From Setoptus koraiensis (taxonomy: Eukaryota > Arthropoda), in the NCBI GenBank assembly GCA_048013815.1, contig CM106586.1, positions 1,798,001-1,862,000 on the forward strand: 64,000 nucleotides of DNA. Reading direction: 5' to 3'. The notes beneath the pieces were generated by a model. The model ran no database searches. It was not told where the DNA came from and saw only the letters and a program-made list of their open reading frames with translations. Shown one piece after another: positions 22,025-33,245 of the stretch. Both the position numbers and the translations under genes were made by a program. The number at the start of each line of letters is the position of its first letter. The stretch's first letter is position 1.

Positions 22025-25000
22025 TTGAATAATATCTTAATATGATTTTATATTGTTTATAATTAATTTATTTTATTTTATGTTGTGTTATGTTTTCTTT
22101 TTCTTGTTCTTTTTTGTTTCGTACAATTTATCGTTGCAAATAATTTGAAATTTGTGAATATGTGTGTATGTCTATGTGATCGGCTGGTCAATATGGTGGC
22201 ATAATTTTCTGTTTGTTTTCTGTTTGTACCAAAAGAGCCAATAGAGTAGAGATGGCAATCGACAAGCGATGCTTATCTAATCAATAATCTGTCTGTTTTA
22301 TGATGACGGTCCAGCAAGATTGTATCATCATTTGTTTGCGCTACAGCAGTCGTCGACGTATTTGATTGTATGTTAACATCAACTATCTGATCAGTTGCTC
22401 TTTGTCTGGCTGTGTGTTTGTATCGGTTATTAGATAACAGCCAGCCGCTACACGTCTGTATCTTGCGTCAGTGGTTAAAGTTGTTACTGGGTCAACAAGA
22501 TTATCGGGTTGGTTTTACTCAATTCTAGAGCGCTGCTAACTTGAACAGAAAAGAATTTTTCTCTCTCTCTTTCAGTAATATATTTTATCATAGAAATATT
22601 GAAATTGTGTGTGTTGAATGTCTAATACTTTCAAGCGTTGATTGTTGCTCGATACTTTGTATATATAGTGATCTTGTGTGTGTGTCTGAGAAAACTTGAG
22701 CCTGATAGCAACAAGTAATCATTAGCTAATGATAATTACGAGCAATGCAAACAACAGCGTTTATTAGCTAACTAAACAAAACAACAACAACACCAGCATC
22801 AACGACGAGCGCTGCTCTCTCTCTCTCTCTCTCTGCTGCAAAGTGGCTCTTCCGAACACTAATATTCTCTTATATGGAAGTGGCTAGACCTTTAGTACTT
22901 AAATTGAACATGAAAGAAAAAACTAGACAAACATTGAATCGAAACTAGTCAGGTTGAGAAGTCAGTTAGTCATACTTTGCCAACAACACTTGTATACACA
23001 CACACACATACAGTCTGTATGATACAGACAAACTCACAAATGTAAATGTAAACTCACTACCGACAGCTAAACCAGCATTGGAAATATATCTGATGCCCTT
23101 GTGATGACGTAGGAAGTTGTTGTTGTTGTTATACATCTGTTGTTTCTCTTAAATTATTGCAAATAACTTTACAAAACGGTATAGCCATTGTGAGTAGTTT
23201 GTTGTCGGCCGCTCACTAGTGTTATAATGGAGCTGTCTAGCTGTTGGTGTCATCTTATTAGTGAGGACGCTGAAAAAGTAGATCGATTTTCAGTTAGCTT
23301 TGATTTGCGATTGCGCACAAAAAGATGGCCTACAAGATTAAGAGTATAATTAGTTGTGTTAGGCCACATTGATCGCGCGATGATTGTTGTGACCAAAACA
23401 TTATTGCACACAAACAATAGATGGGGCCATCGTAATCTATTGATATATATCACTATTGCTCACTTATTGCTTATGATCTAGATAGGGCTTTCAAACATGT
23501 TGCCTCCAATTAGGTTGTAACTAATTAATCTGAATTTGCGCGGCAAGATAGACGGCAAGATCAAGAGCGTTGTCAATGGAGCGCGTTCAAATAAATCACA
23601 ATCATGAGAGATGCAGAAACATGCCAGGTATGATGCAACTTGTTTTGGTGAGCGTCTTTTCTCGTTGCGATTGTGTTAGCGACTATTTTAGGTATTGTAT
23701 TAATACAATTTCGTTGTTGCGATTGTCGCGATTGTTAGATGGTCGCAAGGATAATAATATATCATAAAAACGAGCGAACAATGTCGTTTTAGATATAGCG
23801 TGCAGCTACGAAATTAAAATTGAACACACCAATGATGACTAGTGAGAATGCCATTCGATCGTATTTTTTTGCCAACAAATAGCAAAAAACAGCCAGAAGG
23901 TATTGATATCAAAGAGTTATTATGAGAGCGATGCATTTGGGATGATCGCACAAAAGAAGAGAGAAAGTGTCTGGCAGAGTTGTGAGCAGGAAGCCAACGG
24001 CATAAAGCTTTTTGGGCGGCCATCTTTGTTGTTGATGGCACCAGAAAGATCAAACGAAATTGATGAGCCGCTAATATATGTTATAAATCACACATCATCG
24101 CATTTATTTGTGTATGCGGATTAGAACATAAATAAATAGCATGTATATGTACAATCAATAGGGCTGGAATGGTGGATACACACAAGTAAATCATCGCTCG
24201 ACTCATCGATTGTTATCGATCAAGCAGAGACGGAAGGATAAATAACAAGCAACAAACAACTGACAACCAAAACATGTTTTCTCTCCCATTTATTGCTCAA
24301 GTGAGAGATTTCTCTCAAAACCAATCTCTTTCTACGTTAATCAAATCTCCATGAGGTTTCACAACTAGACTCGAGCCACTCACCTGTTGCTGCTCACTGC
24401 TGCTGCTGCTATAGCCTCTGTTGTCCTACCTGTTTGCGTGTCGCTTATCTCTTCGTGTCGTGAAATATCGTTGTCCCGGTCGTTCATGCCATAACACACT
24501 CAATCTTGAATTGCAAATTGCAATAAACTCAGACCCGGCAATGTTGCAATGATCGACTGATTGACAGTAATAGCAAATAGTATTCATACTACCATTATAT
24601 AACACTTGATTCACCTGTGCTATGAACAATTAATCAATTCATGATCATGTTAGCTGCATGCGCCTTTTATGCTTGGCAAGTTTAATTCGGGGAAACCATT
24701 TAATGCTTACCATCGCAGATTGTTGCACCGGCACCATGTTTGTTTATTAGATCGTAGGGAGGTTACGAACTTACTTTCTTTTTATTGTGTTTGCGTTTAT
24801 AATCAACGACCAATTAATCGCAGGAATGACTTTTTGTCACCCTGACACCCCAAAGTTTAATCAGGCTGAAACGTCTAATCGATGGTAGACGCAACTGCAC
24901 AAAAACTAGTTGCCAATTCTCTGCGATATTGGACGGCGATTGTGCGAGATTATGCAATTCAAATAAATATATATATATATTTATATAAATGTTAGCCAGT

Positions 25001-25225
25001 TTTGATTTAATATAAATTGATTCTGCGAGCTTATTATCGTACTGCAGTGTTACGCAATATCAAGCTCGCAACAGATTTACCGCATGTTTATTGGCTTCCG
25101 CACAGCAGTAAAGAAAAAAAAAATATACAGGACCAAAACTGATTCTTTCGCAACAATTTCATCTTGAAAAACAAAACAAGCGTGTTTGTTTTTGTTTGTT
25201 TTTTTTTCTCGTTCGATGTGACGTT
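22025..25225. other. Intergenic and lipase upstream region
   Basis: Non-coding as far as I can see. It includes the 5' flank of the lipase gene, a CT tract near 22813-22834, an AC tract near 22998, and several short open frames without content. A 5' UTR exon of the lipase could lie here. Confidence 0.4.
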
Positions 25226-25530
25226 TCTTGCTCGAAGACCTTGAGAGCTTTATTGGAAAAAGAAAACACCAAAAGACAAATCTGATAAACAGAAAGAAAT
25301 AGATTTTCGGGTTGAATAACTGCACGAGAAAACGCCATCCATTGACTTGCTAGTGCTATTACATCATGGCATATTATGACAAAGCTAGTAACACGTATTA
25401 TCGGCTTTTCATGGCTTTATCGCTCAATCTGGCTAAGAACATGTGTGATCAATCTATTGGATGGCATCTGAAGAAAATCGAAACTGCACGACATCTATCT
25501 ACATACTTTTTATCGCCACCTGATAGTTGT
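25226..25530 (+). repeat. Direct repeat, left copy
   Basis: About 305 bp that recur at 26463-26773 in the same orientation, starting at CTCGAAGA and ending near CCTGATAGTT. By eye the two copies are mostly identical with scattered changes and small indels. No coding content is seen in either copy. Confidence 0.85.
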
Positions 25531-25877
25531 TCATAAAACTTAGTGACAACTCGGTTCCTCGAACTAATTGTACAATGAGCTATGGAAAACTTTCTTCCCG
25601 ACGAAATAACTAATCAAACCTATTCTTCAACTAATCAGAGACCATACAACACTCTTAATTCGGCCTGTTCAATTCGTATAATCAACTGACCGATTTATTT
25701 CACTCGAATGTCTACTGCTATGAGAACACGGAGAAAATGGTTGCAATCATGCACCCCGAACTGAGAATAAATGCAAAGGATAACTTGCATCCTCGACAAC
25801 TACTTTCAATGATAATCTTTTAGTGTACTGCCATCCTCCCTTATCATCAAATCGTAACGTTCGTTTGGGTTGGTTTT

Positions 25878-26190
25878 CTATTTTTCTAATCTTTCACATA
25901 ATTGATAATAAAAGGTGATCAATTCGTCGCCGTCATCAATCTCTCTCTTTAATTCTTGAATCTCTTGCAATGTGAAGGGATTCTGCTCTTTCAACATCAA
26001 ATCTCTCATTTGTGCATATGCTTCTCTTTGGTTCAGTCTGGTCCTCTTGATTAAATCCCTGTTATGTTGAATTCTGGATCGATCTGTTTTATCTCCAACC
26101 TTATAATCTATTTTAGCTCCATTTTCAGACGGAAGACTAAAATCGTAGTCATATTCCAGTCTGCTGCCATTTTTCAGGTACCAATTGATG
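25878..26190 (-). CDS. Orphan 3'-type exon of an unrecognised gene (or remnant)
   Basis: The minus strand is open from an in-frame stop at 26205-26207 down to TAG at 25878-25880, with no early methionine, so this looks like a last exon. The translation has the feel of real protein: NWYLKNGSRLEYDYDF, then a charged helical part with REAYAQMRDLMLKEQNPF and QEIQELKREIDDGDELITF, ending CERLEK. I do not recognise the family. Upstream exons should lie to the right, and a short frame at about 26280-26340 (MHYISALYFGGLF) is a weak candidate. The exon sits between two direct repeats of about 300 bp, so it may belong to a duplicated segment or a decayed gene. The 5' border is uncertain. Confidence 0.45.
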
Positions 26191-26462
26191 ACTTTGAATT
26201 TTATTCAGAGTTTCAATCGTTTGTAGTATTTCGACGGACTTTTGGAATAATATAAATTAGTATGGTGTCATGTCTTTGAAATATTCTGATGGCGATTAAA
26301 CAGACCACCAAAATATAGTGCAGATATATAATGCATTTGTACCACTCTAGGATCTATTTATAGATGAATTGTCACAAGATCCATAAGCTTCATGGGAAAC
26401 TTGTAGCTTGATAACAGTTCAATTGTCTAGCACAAATGAGGCAAATGTCGCGTGTGTTGGTC

Positions 26463-26773
26463 GGTTGCTCGAAGAGCTTGAGAGTTTTATTTGGAAGTGA
26501 AGACACCCAAAGACAAACCTGATAAACAGAAAAAAATAAATTTTCGGGTTGAATAACTACACGAGAAAATGCCAAAAGAAAAGGCCATCCATTGACTTGT
26601 TAGTGCTATTATATCATGGCATATATTATGACAAAGCTAGTGACACGTAATATCGGCTTTTCATGGCTTTTCTCGCCCAATCTGGTCTACAGCATGTGGG
26701 TTCCATCGAAATAAAATAGAAACTGCTCACCATCTGTCTACATACTCTTTATTGCAACCTGATAGTTATCTCT
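26463..26773 (+). repeat. Direct repeat, right copy
   Basis: Second copy of the repeat at 25226-25530, with about 930 bp between them. Differences include a ten-base insertion (AAAAGAAAAG region near 26574) and altered bases toward the right end. Confidence 0.85.
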
Positions 26774-27412
26774 GTTACTAATTACATGGTGATTTTTACA
26801 CATATTTCTGTGACTGGCTGATATCTATGGGCGCTCATCGAGCATTCTAGATTATTCCTAAAAAAAAATCTGTTGATCAATAGCACTACTGTGTGTATAC
26901 TCAATCTAGTCAATCATAAATTATGACGCTGCTCAGTATAAGACAGTGAACATCGATCCTATCTTCGGGTCTGGATCTTGTTTGTTTTTATCGTGCTGAA
27001 CTAGACGGAAGTGAGAATTGATGGTCGAGGAAAGTCGTGAAAATTAATTGTTAGCATAAATAAATTGAAAGAGCAGTTGTTACTGTGTATTCTAGTTACC
27101 TATTGCCTGAAATGGACTGTTGGTCAGAATCATCAGTTAATTATAATCATAAGCGTGAACCCGAATATTTACCTCCAAAAAGCTAGTTGATACTTATTGC
27201 ACGCTCATTGAGTATCACAGTGTCATCATTCTCAAAATCCTAAAATCTAATACTATCATCTAATAACAGGGCCCCAAGAAGTTACTATTACATACCTAAT
27301 CTGACACAAAGAGATAAAACAAAAATCCATACTTAAAGTTTATGTTGAGAAGGCTCCAGCTCCGCCGATTATTCGAAAAGAATGTCAGTTTCACAAATAC
27401 ACTCAATTAGTA
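26774..27412. other. Intergenic, no gene seen
   Basis: AT-rich DNA downstream of the NRF-6-like gene. Nothing recognisable. Confidence 0.4.
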
Positions 27413-30037
27413 CTAACCAATTTTTTTACGCGTAGCTCTTGCACTGTTGTATTGCACCAATGGTGGCCCGGTGATGAATTTTTTCGTCACATAATGATCT
27501 ATAATGGCAACTAATGGGCACTCTATGGTCAAATGAACCACTAGCGCGACCAAATAGGAAACAACTACCAAAGTTATAAGATAAATGTAGGCATTTGTCC
27601 ACGAGAAATGGATCGCTCTATGTTGACGCGACAATAAGGTACGATTGATTTCATTGTGTATCAATATCAAGCACAGATTCAGTTTGACCAAATAATTCCA
27701 GCCAGTCCACCTAAGTATCTTGTGTAAACTTTCTGGACCTCTGACTTTCAATAGATGATACATAAGAATAAACCAGCTGACTTCGTTCATAAATGTCCAC
27801 AGTGGCTTGAAAACAGCTCTGGAGAGCTCCTCACCAAGTGTAGTATATGCTAGTTTTTTGATACAATGTGGTGTTGCCTCGACAAATGTCATCATGACAA
27901 CAAACACCATTGAGTAGAGCAAATTGCGCGCTGTTGTCAATCTTCTGATTTCAGTTCTTTCGATATCCGCGCCCTGTTGATTTGCCTCGTCGCATTTCCG
28001 GTTTCTTCTTTTCTTTTCATAATCTACAATTATGAAGGCCAATACAACTCCCATATAGAAGCTGCCAAATCTGTAGATTGGATTTACGTAGGATGCACTA
28101 GTTCGAGCCATATATGCTCTGACAGCTATGCTGGATCCGTCGAGCATTAAATGGCCAAAATTAAATGATCTATTCCTATAGAAACTCAACGAAGACAATA
28201 GAGACGATATTATCACCAATGATAAACCTAACAGTAGTGCCCAAGACCGCCTAGTTTTTTTCATAAATGTCACCAAAATAGGTATGGTGAGCGTAATCTG
28301 AAAATCGTTGGCCAAATGCCAACCAGTGATGAGACAATGTGCAAATGGAGTGATAAAATTTGCTAGTAACAACCAGGGTATAAACCAGGATTCTTTGGAA
28401 CATTGGCGCCGTTCGCTGTTCTCAGACATGCCGTAATCCCAGAAGGGTCCTGAGCCTAGTAGCGGGCCAAACTTTTTAACAAACGTATACACCACCAGAT
28501 AGAGTGGCAATAAACGAATGTATCGGCTCGCAATGACTTTCCAAGTGATAATTGGTTTGTTAGAGGCAAATAGTTTGTATGACATTAAAAAGCCGGCTAT
28601 GATGAAAAAGATCGATACCATGTTTACACCGTGACGTAAGATGGCTGTGTTGAAACTGTCGCCCATTTGAACGTGCTCACGATTATTGTCCAATATGCCA
28701 CGATAATAAATAAGGCCATGCGAAGAAACTAGCCAGATACCGCTGATCACTTTGACTACGTCTAATACATAAAAAGCTACTAAACTGTCTTGTTCTTTGC
28801 AGGCAATTCCTTCCGGTATGGCTGGCCTAGCCAGATAGCTAGACGGCGTAGTGAATCTCTCGAAATGGTTGCATAACGACCAATTCTTTATCCAATCGAA
28901 GCCTTTCTCTCTATTGACTTGCCTATTTTCCAGAGTTGATTTGCCAGTAGACAAATCAACTCCCCTATCGTTGCTTTGATCAATATTCATGGTGGTCAAG
29001 GCAATGTTAATGTCTTGCTTGCTAGTGACAGTGACAGCATCATTGTCCCGTCGCCAAAATATTGTTGAATAAATTACGGCCGCCAGCCAGACTGTTGTCA
29101 ATATCAAAATAACTTTACTACTTATGTCCAATTGTCTCAATGGTGACTCTTCATCTGGCAAACAATAGATATCTGTCAAATTGTAGTCCAATTTAAAAGG
29201 ACTTATCAGATTGTGATTGGCCAATGTTTGCGCAATTGCTTTCAATTGAGGCACCTCATTCATCATTCTTGTGTCACATGATCTCGGCAAACATAGTCCC
29301 ACTCTAATAAAATAATTCATGTTTTGTGTCTCTTTCGCAGGTTGTCGCTGAGACCAATTGACGCTTTTCATGGCGCCCAGACAATATCGCATTTGCGTGG
29401 ATGTTCTAAATAGGAATTGTCTGTTTTCATCATCGACACACATTGCATAAGATCCAGTCCAATGTATGTTACCTTCAAGAATATTATCAGGGACATGACC
29501 ATTGACTTGAGAGATCGTTACTGTTGTACTATTTGAGGTTTTGGCTTCCATTGAACTTTTACCATCTTGCGTTCTCAGTGTATCTTCGAGTAACTGTTGC
29601 AATTGCTTCAGACATAAAGTTTGATTCATGTAGGGTAAACCCGATTTCGCTAGGTCCTCTCGAGATTCGTAGCCCCATGTCGAATAAGTACAAGTAGGCA
29701 CTGTTAAAACGGTACTTTTAACATTGACAAGATAAACTTCGTCGTCATTGTTACTGTTGTAATACCTGTCTCGTTCATCGCTCTTTCCTAATAAATAACT
29801 CACAACAGCATTGTCTTCAATCGACTTGTTCAATCTTGTATCATGACAGTACTCATCTATTGGCCAAATGTCACCTAGAAGTATAGGCAACAATGATGAT
29901 GACAGGTTTTTATAAAATGGTTGTGCTGTTTCATTGTTTGAATCTGACACTTTCGAAACACTGCCGATTGTTGTTGCCGCTGGTAGTACCAATGAAATGA
30001 CACCAATAGTAATGATGAGATTGTATATAGCGCTCAT
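27413..30037 (-). CDS. NRF-6-like acyltransferase 3 membrane protein
   Basis: This belongs to the nose-resistant-to-fluoxetine family, multi-pass membrane proteins with an extracellular NRF domain followed by an acyltransferase-3 domain. Worm members affect uptake of drugs and yolk lipids; the acyl substrate is unknown. The 874 residues begin with a signal peptide. The NRF domain (about 100-290) has paired cysteines (CLKQLQQLL, YAMCVDD, MRYCLGAM, RVGLCLPRSCD). A first membrane segment follows near 308-328 (KVILILTTVWLAAVIYSTIF), then the acyltransferase domain (about 430-860) with many hydrophobic helices. Family marks are RHGVNMVSIFFIIAGFLMSY, ASRYIRLLPLYLVVYTF and GWHLANDFQ. The catalytic-type His in DVVKVISGIWLVSSHGLIYY is present. 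It is one exon with no defects. Family is firm; specific role is not known. Confidence 0.92.
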   Translation of the reverse strand: MSAIYNLIITIGVISLVLPAATTIGSVSKVSDSNNETAQPFYKNLSSSLLPILLGDIWPIDEYCHDTRLNKSIEDNAVVSYLLGKSDERDRYYNSNNDDEVYLVNVKSTVLTVPTCTYSTWGYESREDLAKSGLPYMNQTLCLKQLQQLLEDTLRTQDGKSSMEAKTSNSTTVTISQVNGHVPDNILEGNIHWTGSYAMCVDDENRQFLFRTSTQMRYCLGAMKSVNWSQRQPAKETQNMNYFIRVGLCLPRSCDTRMMNEVPQLKAIAQTLANHNLISPFKLDYNLTDIYCLPDEESPLRQLDISSKVILILTTVWLAAVIYSTIFWRRDNDAVTVTSKQDINIALTTMNIDQSNDRGVDLSTGKSTLENRQVNREKGFDWIKNWSLCNHFERFTTPSSYLARPAIPEGIACKEQDSLVAFYVLDVVKVISGIWLVSSHGLIYYRGILDNNREHVQMGDSFNTAILRHGVNMVSIFFIIAGFLMSYKLFASNKPIITWKVIASRYIRLLPLYLVVYTFVKKFGPLLGSGPFWDYGMSENSERRQCSKESWFIPWLLLANFITPFAHCLITGWHLANDFQITLTIPILVTFMKKTRRSWALLLGLSLVIISSLLSSLSFYRNRSFNFGHLMLDGSSIAVRAYMARTSASYVNPIYRFGSFYMGVVLAFIIVDYEKKRRNRKCDEANQQGADIERTEIRRLTTARNLLYSMVFVVMMTFVEATPHCIKKLAYTTLGEELSRAVFKPLWTFMNEVSWFILMYHLLKVRGPESLHKILRWTGWNYLVKLNLCLILIHNEINRTLLSRQHRAIHFSWTNAYIYLITLVVVSYLVALVVHLTIECPLVAIIDHYVTKKFITGPPLVQYNSARATRKKIG

Positions 30038-31697
30038 TTGAATATTATAACCAGGCGTCTATTGTGACTATATAGAAACACAATTAGTTTTGATAACAAA
30101 ATGAAGCATTATGACTAAGAGATATTTCGACCTACAGGTAAATTAGGCTGAAAAAAAGCAAAGAATTTGTTCGAAAGTATCAAAAATATTGGTTAGTTCT
30201 ATCGCAACTTGAGTATCTAATCATCACCACATTGAGTTGAGTCGTATGTATATCAACACTTCGCAAGTTCATAATTCAACCGTTTTTCTGGCATCTAACA
30301 TGTTATTTTGCGAACGACAACATAAACTCAGTTTGCTTACTATAATAATTGTTACTTTGAACTTACTGTCGATAGCTCGTCTAGTCTGCAAGTGTGAGTT
30401 ACGTAAATATATCACCTCGCTAATGACTAATCATAGACACTTGATTGATATTGAACTCTCTTTTTCTTGTCAGTTTTGTCGCACTTAAATGTTAGACATG
30501 CAACGCGAAAGTTTAACTCGCAAAGATGTGGCTCGCACGGTGATCTCTTTAGTGAGTAGGTGTCCGCGTGTCGTTAATGCTATTTGAATTCTCAAACATA
30601 CCAGAAAAGTTAACGAGATGTGAAAAACGGCTACGCGAGACTTAGCGACAGAGATAAACAAGACAAATACGAGTGCCGATGATGAACTCAAAAATTATCC
30701 TGTTGTTGGTGGGGAAAATGGCTGCACTTTGCAAGCCATAAGTAAACATGTGTGTGTGTAAAAGATCATCGCGGAGAGGTAGCCATAATAATGATGGTAA
30801 TAGTAGCTATTGGTGAATGTATAACAGTTGAGTATCATATTTCAGCTTTAATATTGCAACGTTACACAACATTTGCTAGTATGACTTAGAATGGCGTTTA
30901 ACTTTTGGGAAACTTCAGAGTTGTTGCCTTAACTGAGCCTTGCCACGTCGGGAATTATCTGACAAAAACGGAATTGAAATCTCGGAGGGCTTGCGAGTCC
31001 TGGCATTCTCTAACTTATCTGCACGACACGCAAATACAGACATGGTCGGTGTCCTAGAGGAAATGTGGCCATTGTTGCTATATGTTGGATATAATAGGGG
31101 ATAGACAGGAAAAAAGATAGTTAATGGCTGATCAATTGTAAACTTAGATTTCATTGCTATAATGAGAGTGTGGCGCCAGCATGAAGCTTGATTACCAATG
31201 ATTGGTACCAAGAGATTAATGGGGCCTTTATTATTTAATTTTCCCTGACCACGATTAGGACACTTGCTCTGGATAAAAGCTCGTCCTTGCCCAGTGTAAG
31301 TAGGGGACATTATTCTCACTGTTTTCCATCTTCCATTTCGTTTGTACTCACCTGGCCGCAAACAGTTACTCTACATTTTTGATTCTAAGAGTGAAGCGTG
31401 GACTCCACAAGCACCTTCAACTAACAAGGCCGATGGATGGACACAACAAATAAGATACAACAATATATTTTTATCCTAATAATTTATTACATATTCTAAG
31501 ACAACATGGCGCCCACATGTGAAAAGTGGAAATGATGAATACATTTAGCAAAGATTCTTGCACGCGGCAGCCAGAAATGCACATGCTGCATTCCTGAGTG
31601 GCTTGGCGCGTACTTCAAACACAGTAATTTTGAATTTCTAATTTTCAACAACTAGCAAAACATTCAGCATCGCCACCTAAGCCTTCATAGGTGACTA
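30038..31697. other. Intergenic between NRF-6-like and SERHL-like genes
   Basis: It contains the 5' flank of the NRF-6-like gene and the 3' end of the hydrolase transcript. TTTATT at 31483-31488 reads AATAAA on the minus strand, about 210 bp past the hydrolase stop. An open minus frame at 30915-31361 (148 codons) has no recognisable domain and I do not call it. Confidence 0.4.
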
Positions 31698-33245
31698 TTA
31701 TTTCTCATCTAACTTATTTTCTGCTGTTATTGCTTTATCCAAGTTATTTTCTGCTGTTATTGCTTTATCCAAGTTATTTTCTATTGATATTTCTTCATCC
31801 CTTTTGTCACACTGCTTCATCCATCTCTTTATGGCGTCAGCACAGTCTGTCGCGTTACCCATATGAATGTGATGAGTACCGCTTATTATCTCCTCTTTGA
31901 ACGATGCAGTCACCTCCTTGTATGTTGCATAGAAGCTTGCCAAATCACCTAACTGCTGATGGTCAACCATCGCTGCTCTGAGAATCAGTAAGTGACACCT
32001 GAGATTTCTGTAGACGGTTAGAAAATGGCTTTCAGTTGGATATTCCAAGAATAAGGATCTGAACCTTACATCTCTGTTGAACACGTAAACTGGATTTTCT
32101 TCTGTACCTTTCTTCGAGGCGCCTCTCTTGATCATTATTTTTGCATCGTCATGTGATAATGATTTCATGTGACCCTCTACTATTCTTTTAACTGCGTCAT
32201 CATAGGTGTAGGTGTTTTTATCCGGGGAACGATTGACATTTTCATCGATAAATAATCTTGCTTTACCTTGCCAAGACTCGGGCTTTAGTACAGGGGGCAT
32301 AATATTATCTATTGATATGATCCTTTCAACCTCGTTGGTGTAAATGGATGCATAGGTGAAAGATGTTATAGATCCGAGCGAATGTCCCAAAAGTATGTAT
32401 TTTTCCCATGAAAAGTATTTCACGATCCGTCGAAGAGTGATCAAGAGTAACGCTCTATCATAATGCATACCATCCGGTACATGAGATGAAAGGCCCACAC
32501 CAATATCATCGTAGGCCACTATGTAATAGTCTTCAGTGTCGATAAGCAGGGGTATCAGTTTGTCAAACGAGCCTGAATTGTCTAGCCATCCGTGTAAAGC
32601 TATTATTTTAGTTTTTGCATTTGGATTCCCCCAAGCTTGAGCAGCAACATGACCAAAAGGCACTGGTATTTTGATTTGCGTTGGAGTGATATCTATGGTG
32701 GCGACAGTCCCATTTTGATGAAAGCCGTTCACGGCTTTACTGTCGTTATCCTTGCTTTGTGATAAGCTAGAATCAGAGGCCATATCTTGATCTGTTTCAG
32801 ATAATGTTTTGATTTTCTCAGCCTCACTACAATTACCTATCTGTCTATGTGAATCCTGAGTGCAATCGACTTGATGGCTCCGATACACTATCCTATCTGA
32901 CAGAAATGTTGCCGAGACTTGATTAAATAATCTGTTCTGGTGATTGTATGTGTCACGGAGTCTTGTTATTACAGGTGCGCCTGAATAAAAGCGCCCACAT
33001 CTGAGGTAATGATATCTTAGCTGTGGAGTAAATTGATGTACATGTCCATTTATTTGCGTGAGATCCTTTAGAGTGCTCGAAATCGCACGATCAGAGCCAC
33101 AGTTTTTGAATATATTCTTAGTGATACTATAGTGATGAAAGCTCAGATGTAATGAAAAAGGAAATACCAAGACAATTGATACTAATCTGTGTGGTGGTTT
33201 CAGGCCTAAGACGCAACTATTATAGGTGAGGCTTGATATGGCCAT
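31698..33245 (-). CDS. Serine hydrolase-like protein (SERHL/kraken, alpha/beta hydrolase)
   Basis: An alpha/beta-hydrolase of the SERHL/kraken group, thought to act in peroxisomes or digestion; the substrate is not established. Core motifs are IIALHGWLDNSGSFD (about 214-228, oxyanion HGW) and the nucleophile elbow GHSLGS with Ser289. A late histidine in the GTHHIHMGN segment near the C-terminus is the likely catalytic base, and DNIMPP follows the sixth strand. The full frame gives 515 residues against about 310-320 in relatives, owing to a 190-residue N-terminal extension that looks like no domain. An internal Met155 (start at 32783) would give 361 residues and a more typical protein. The C-terminus carries three near-identical ENNLDKAITA units from a 30-bp tandem repeat (31698-31790). 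No SKL-type peroxisomal tail is seen. Confidence 0.88.
   Translation of the reverse strand: MAISSLTYNSCVLGLKPPHRLVSIVLVFPFSLHLSFHHYSITKNIFKNCGSDRAISSTLKDLTQINGHVHQFTPQLRYHYLRCGRFYSGAPVITRLRDTYNHQNRLFNQVSATFLSDRIVYRSHQVDCTQDSHRQIGNCSEAEKIKTLSETDQDMASDSSLSQSKDNDSKAVNGFHQNGTVATIDITPTQIKIPVPFGHVAAQAWGNPNAKTKIIALHGWLDNSGSFDKLIPLLIDTEDYYIVAYDDIGVGLSSHVPDGMHYDRALLLITLRRIVKYFSWEKYILLGHSLGSITSFTYASIYTNEVERIISIDNIMPPVLKPESWQGKARLFIDENVNRSPDKNTYTYDDAVKRIVEGHMKSLSHDDAKIMIKRGASKKGTEENPVYVFNRDVRFRSLFLEYPTESHFLTVYRNLRCHLLILRAAMVDHQQLGDLASFYATYKEVTASFKEEIISGTHHIHMGNATDCADAIKRWMKQCDKRDEEISIENNLDKAITAENNLDKAITAENKLDEK
31705..31795 (-). repeat. 30-bp tandem repeat inside the SERHL-like reading frame
   Basis: Three head-to-tail copies of a 30-base unit read on the plus strand as AAGTTATTTTCTGCTGTTAT plus TGCTTTATCC, with the third copy diverged. 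As 30 is a multiple of three, the protein frame survives and gains ten residues per unit. Confidence 0.9.

Noticed and set aside
30915-31361. Minus-strand frame of 148 codons downstream of the SERHL-like gene
   Set aside because: Composition is plausible but there is no domain, and it lies just past a likely polyadenylation signal. Not supported enough to call.
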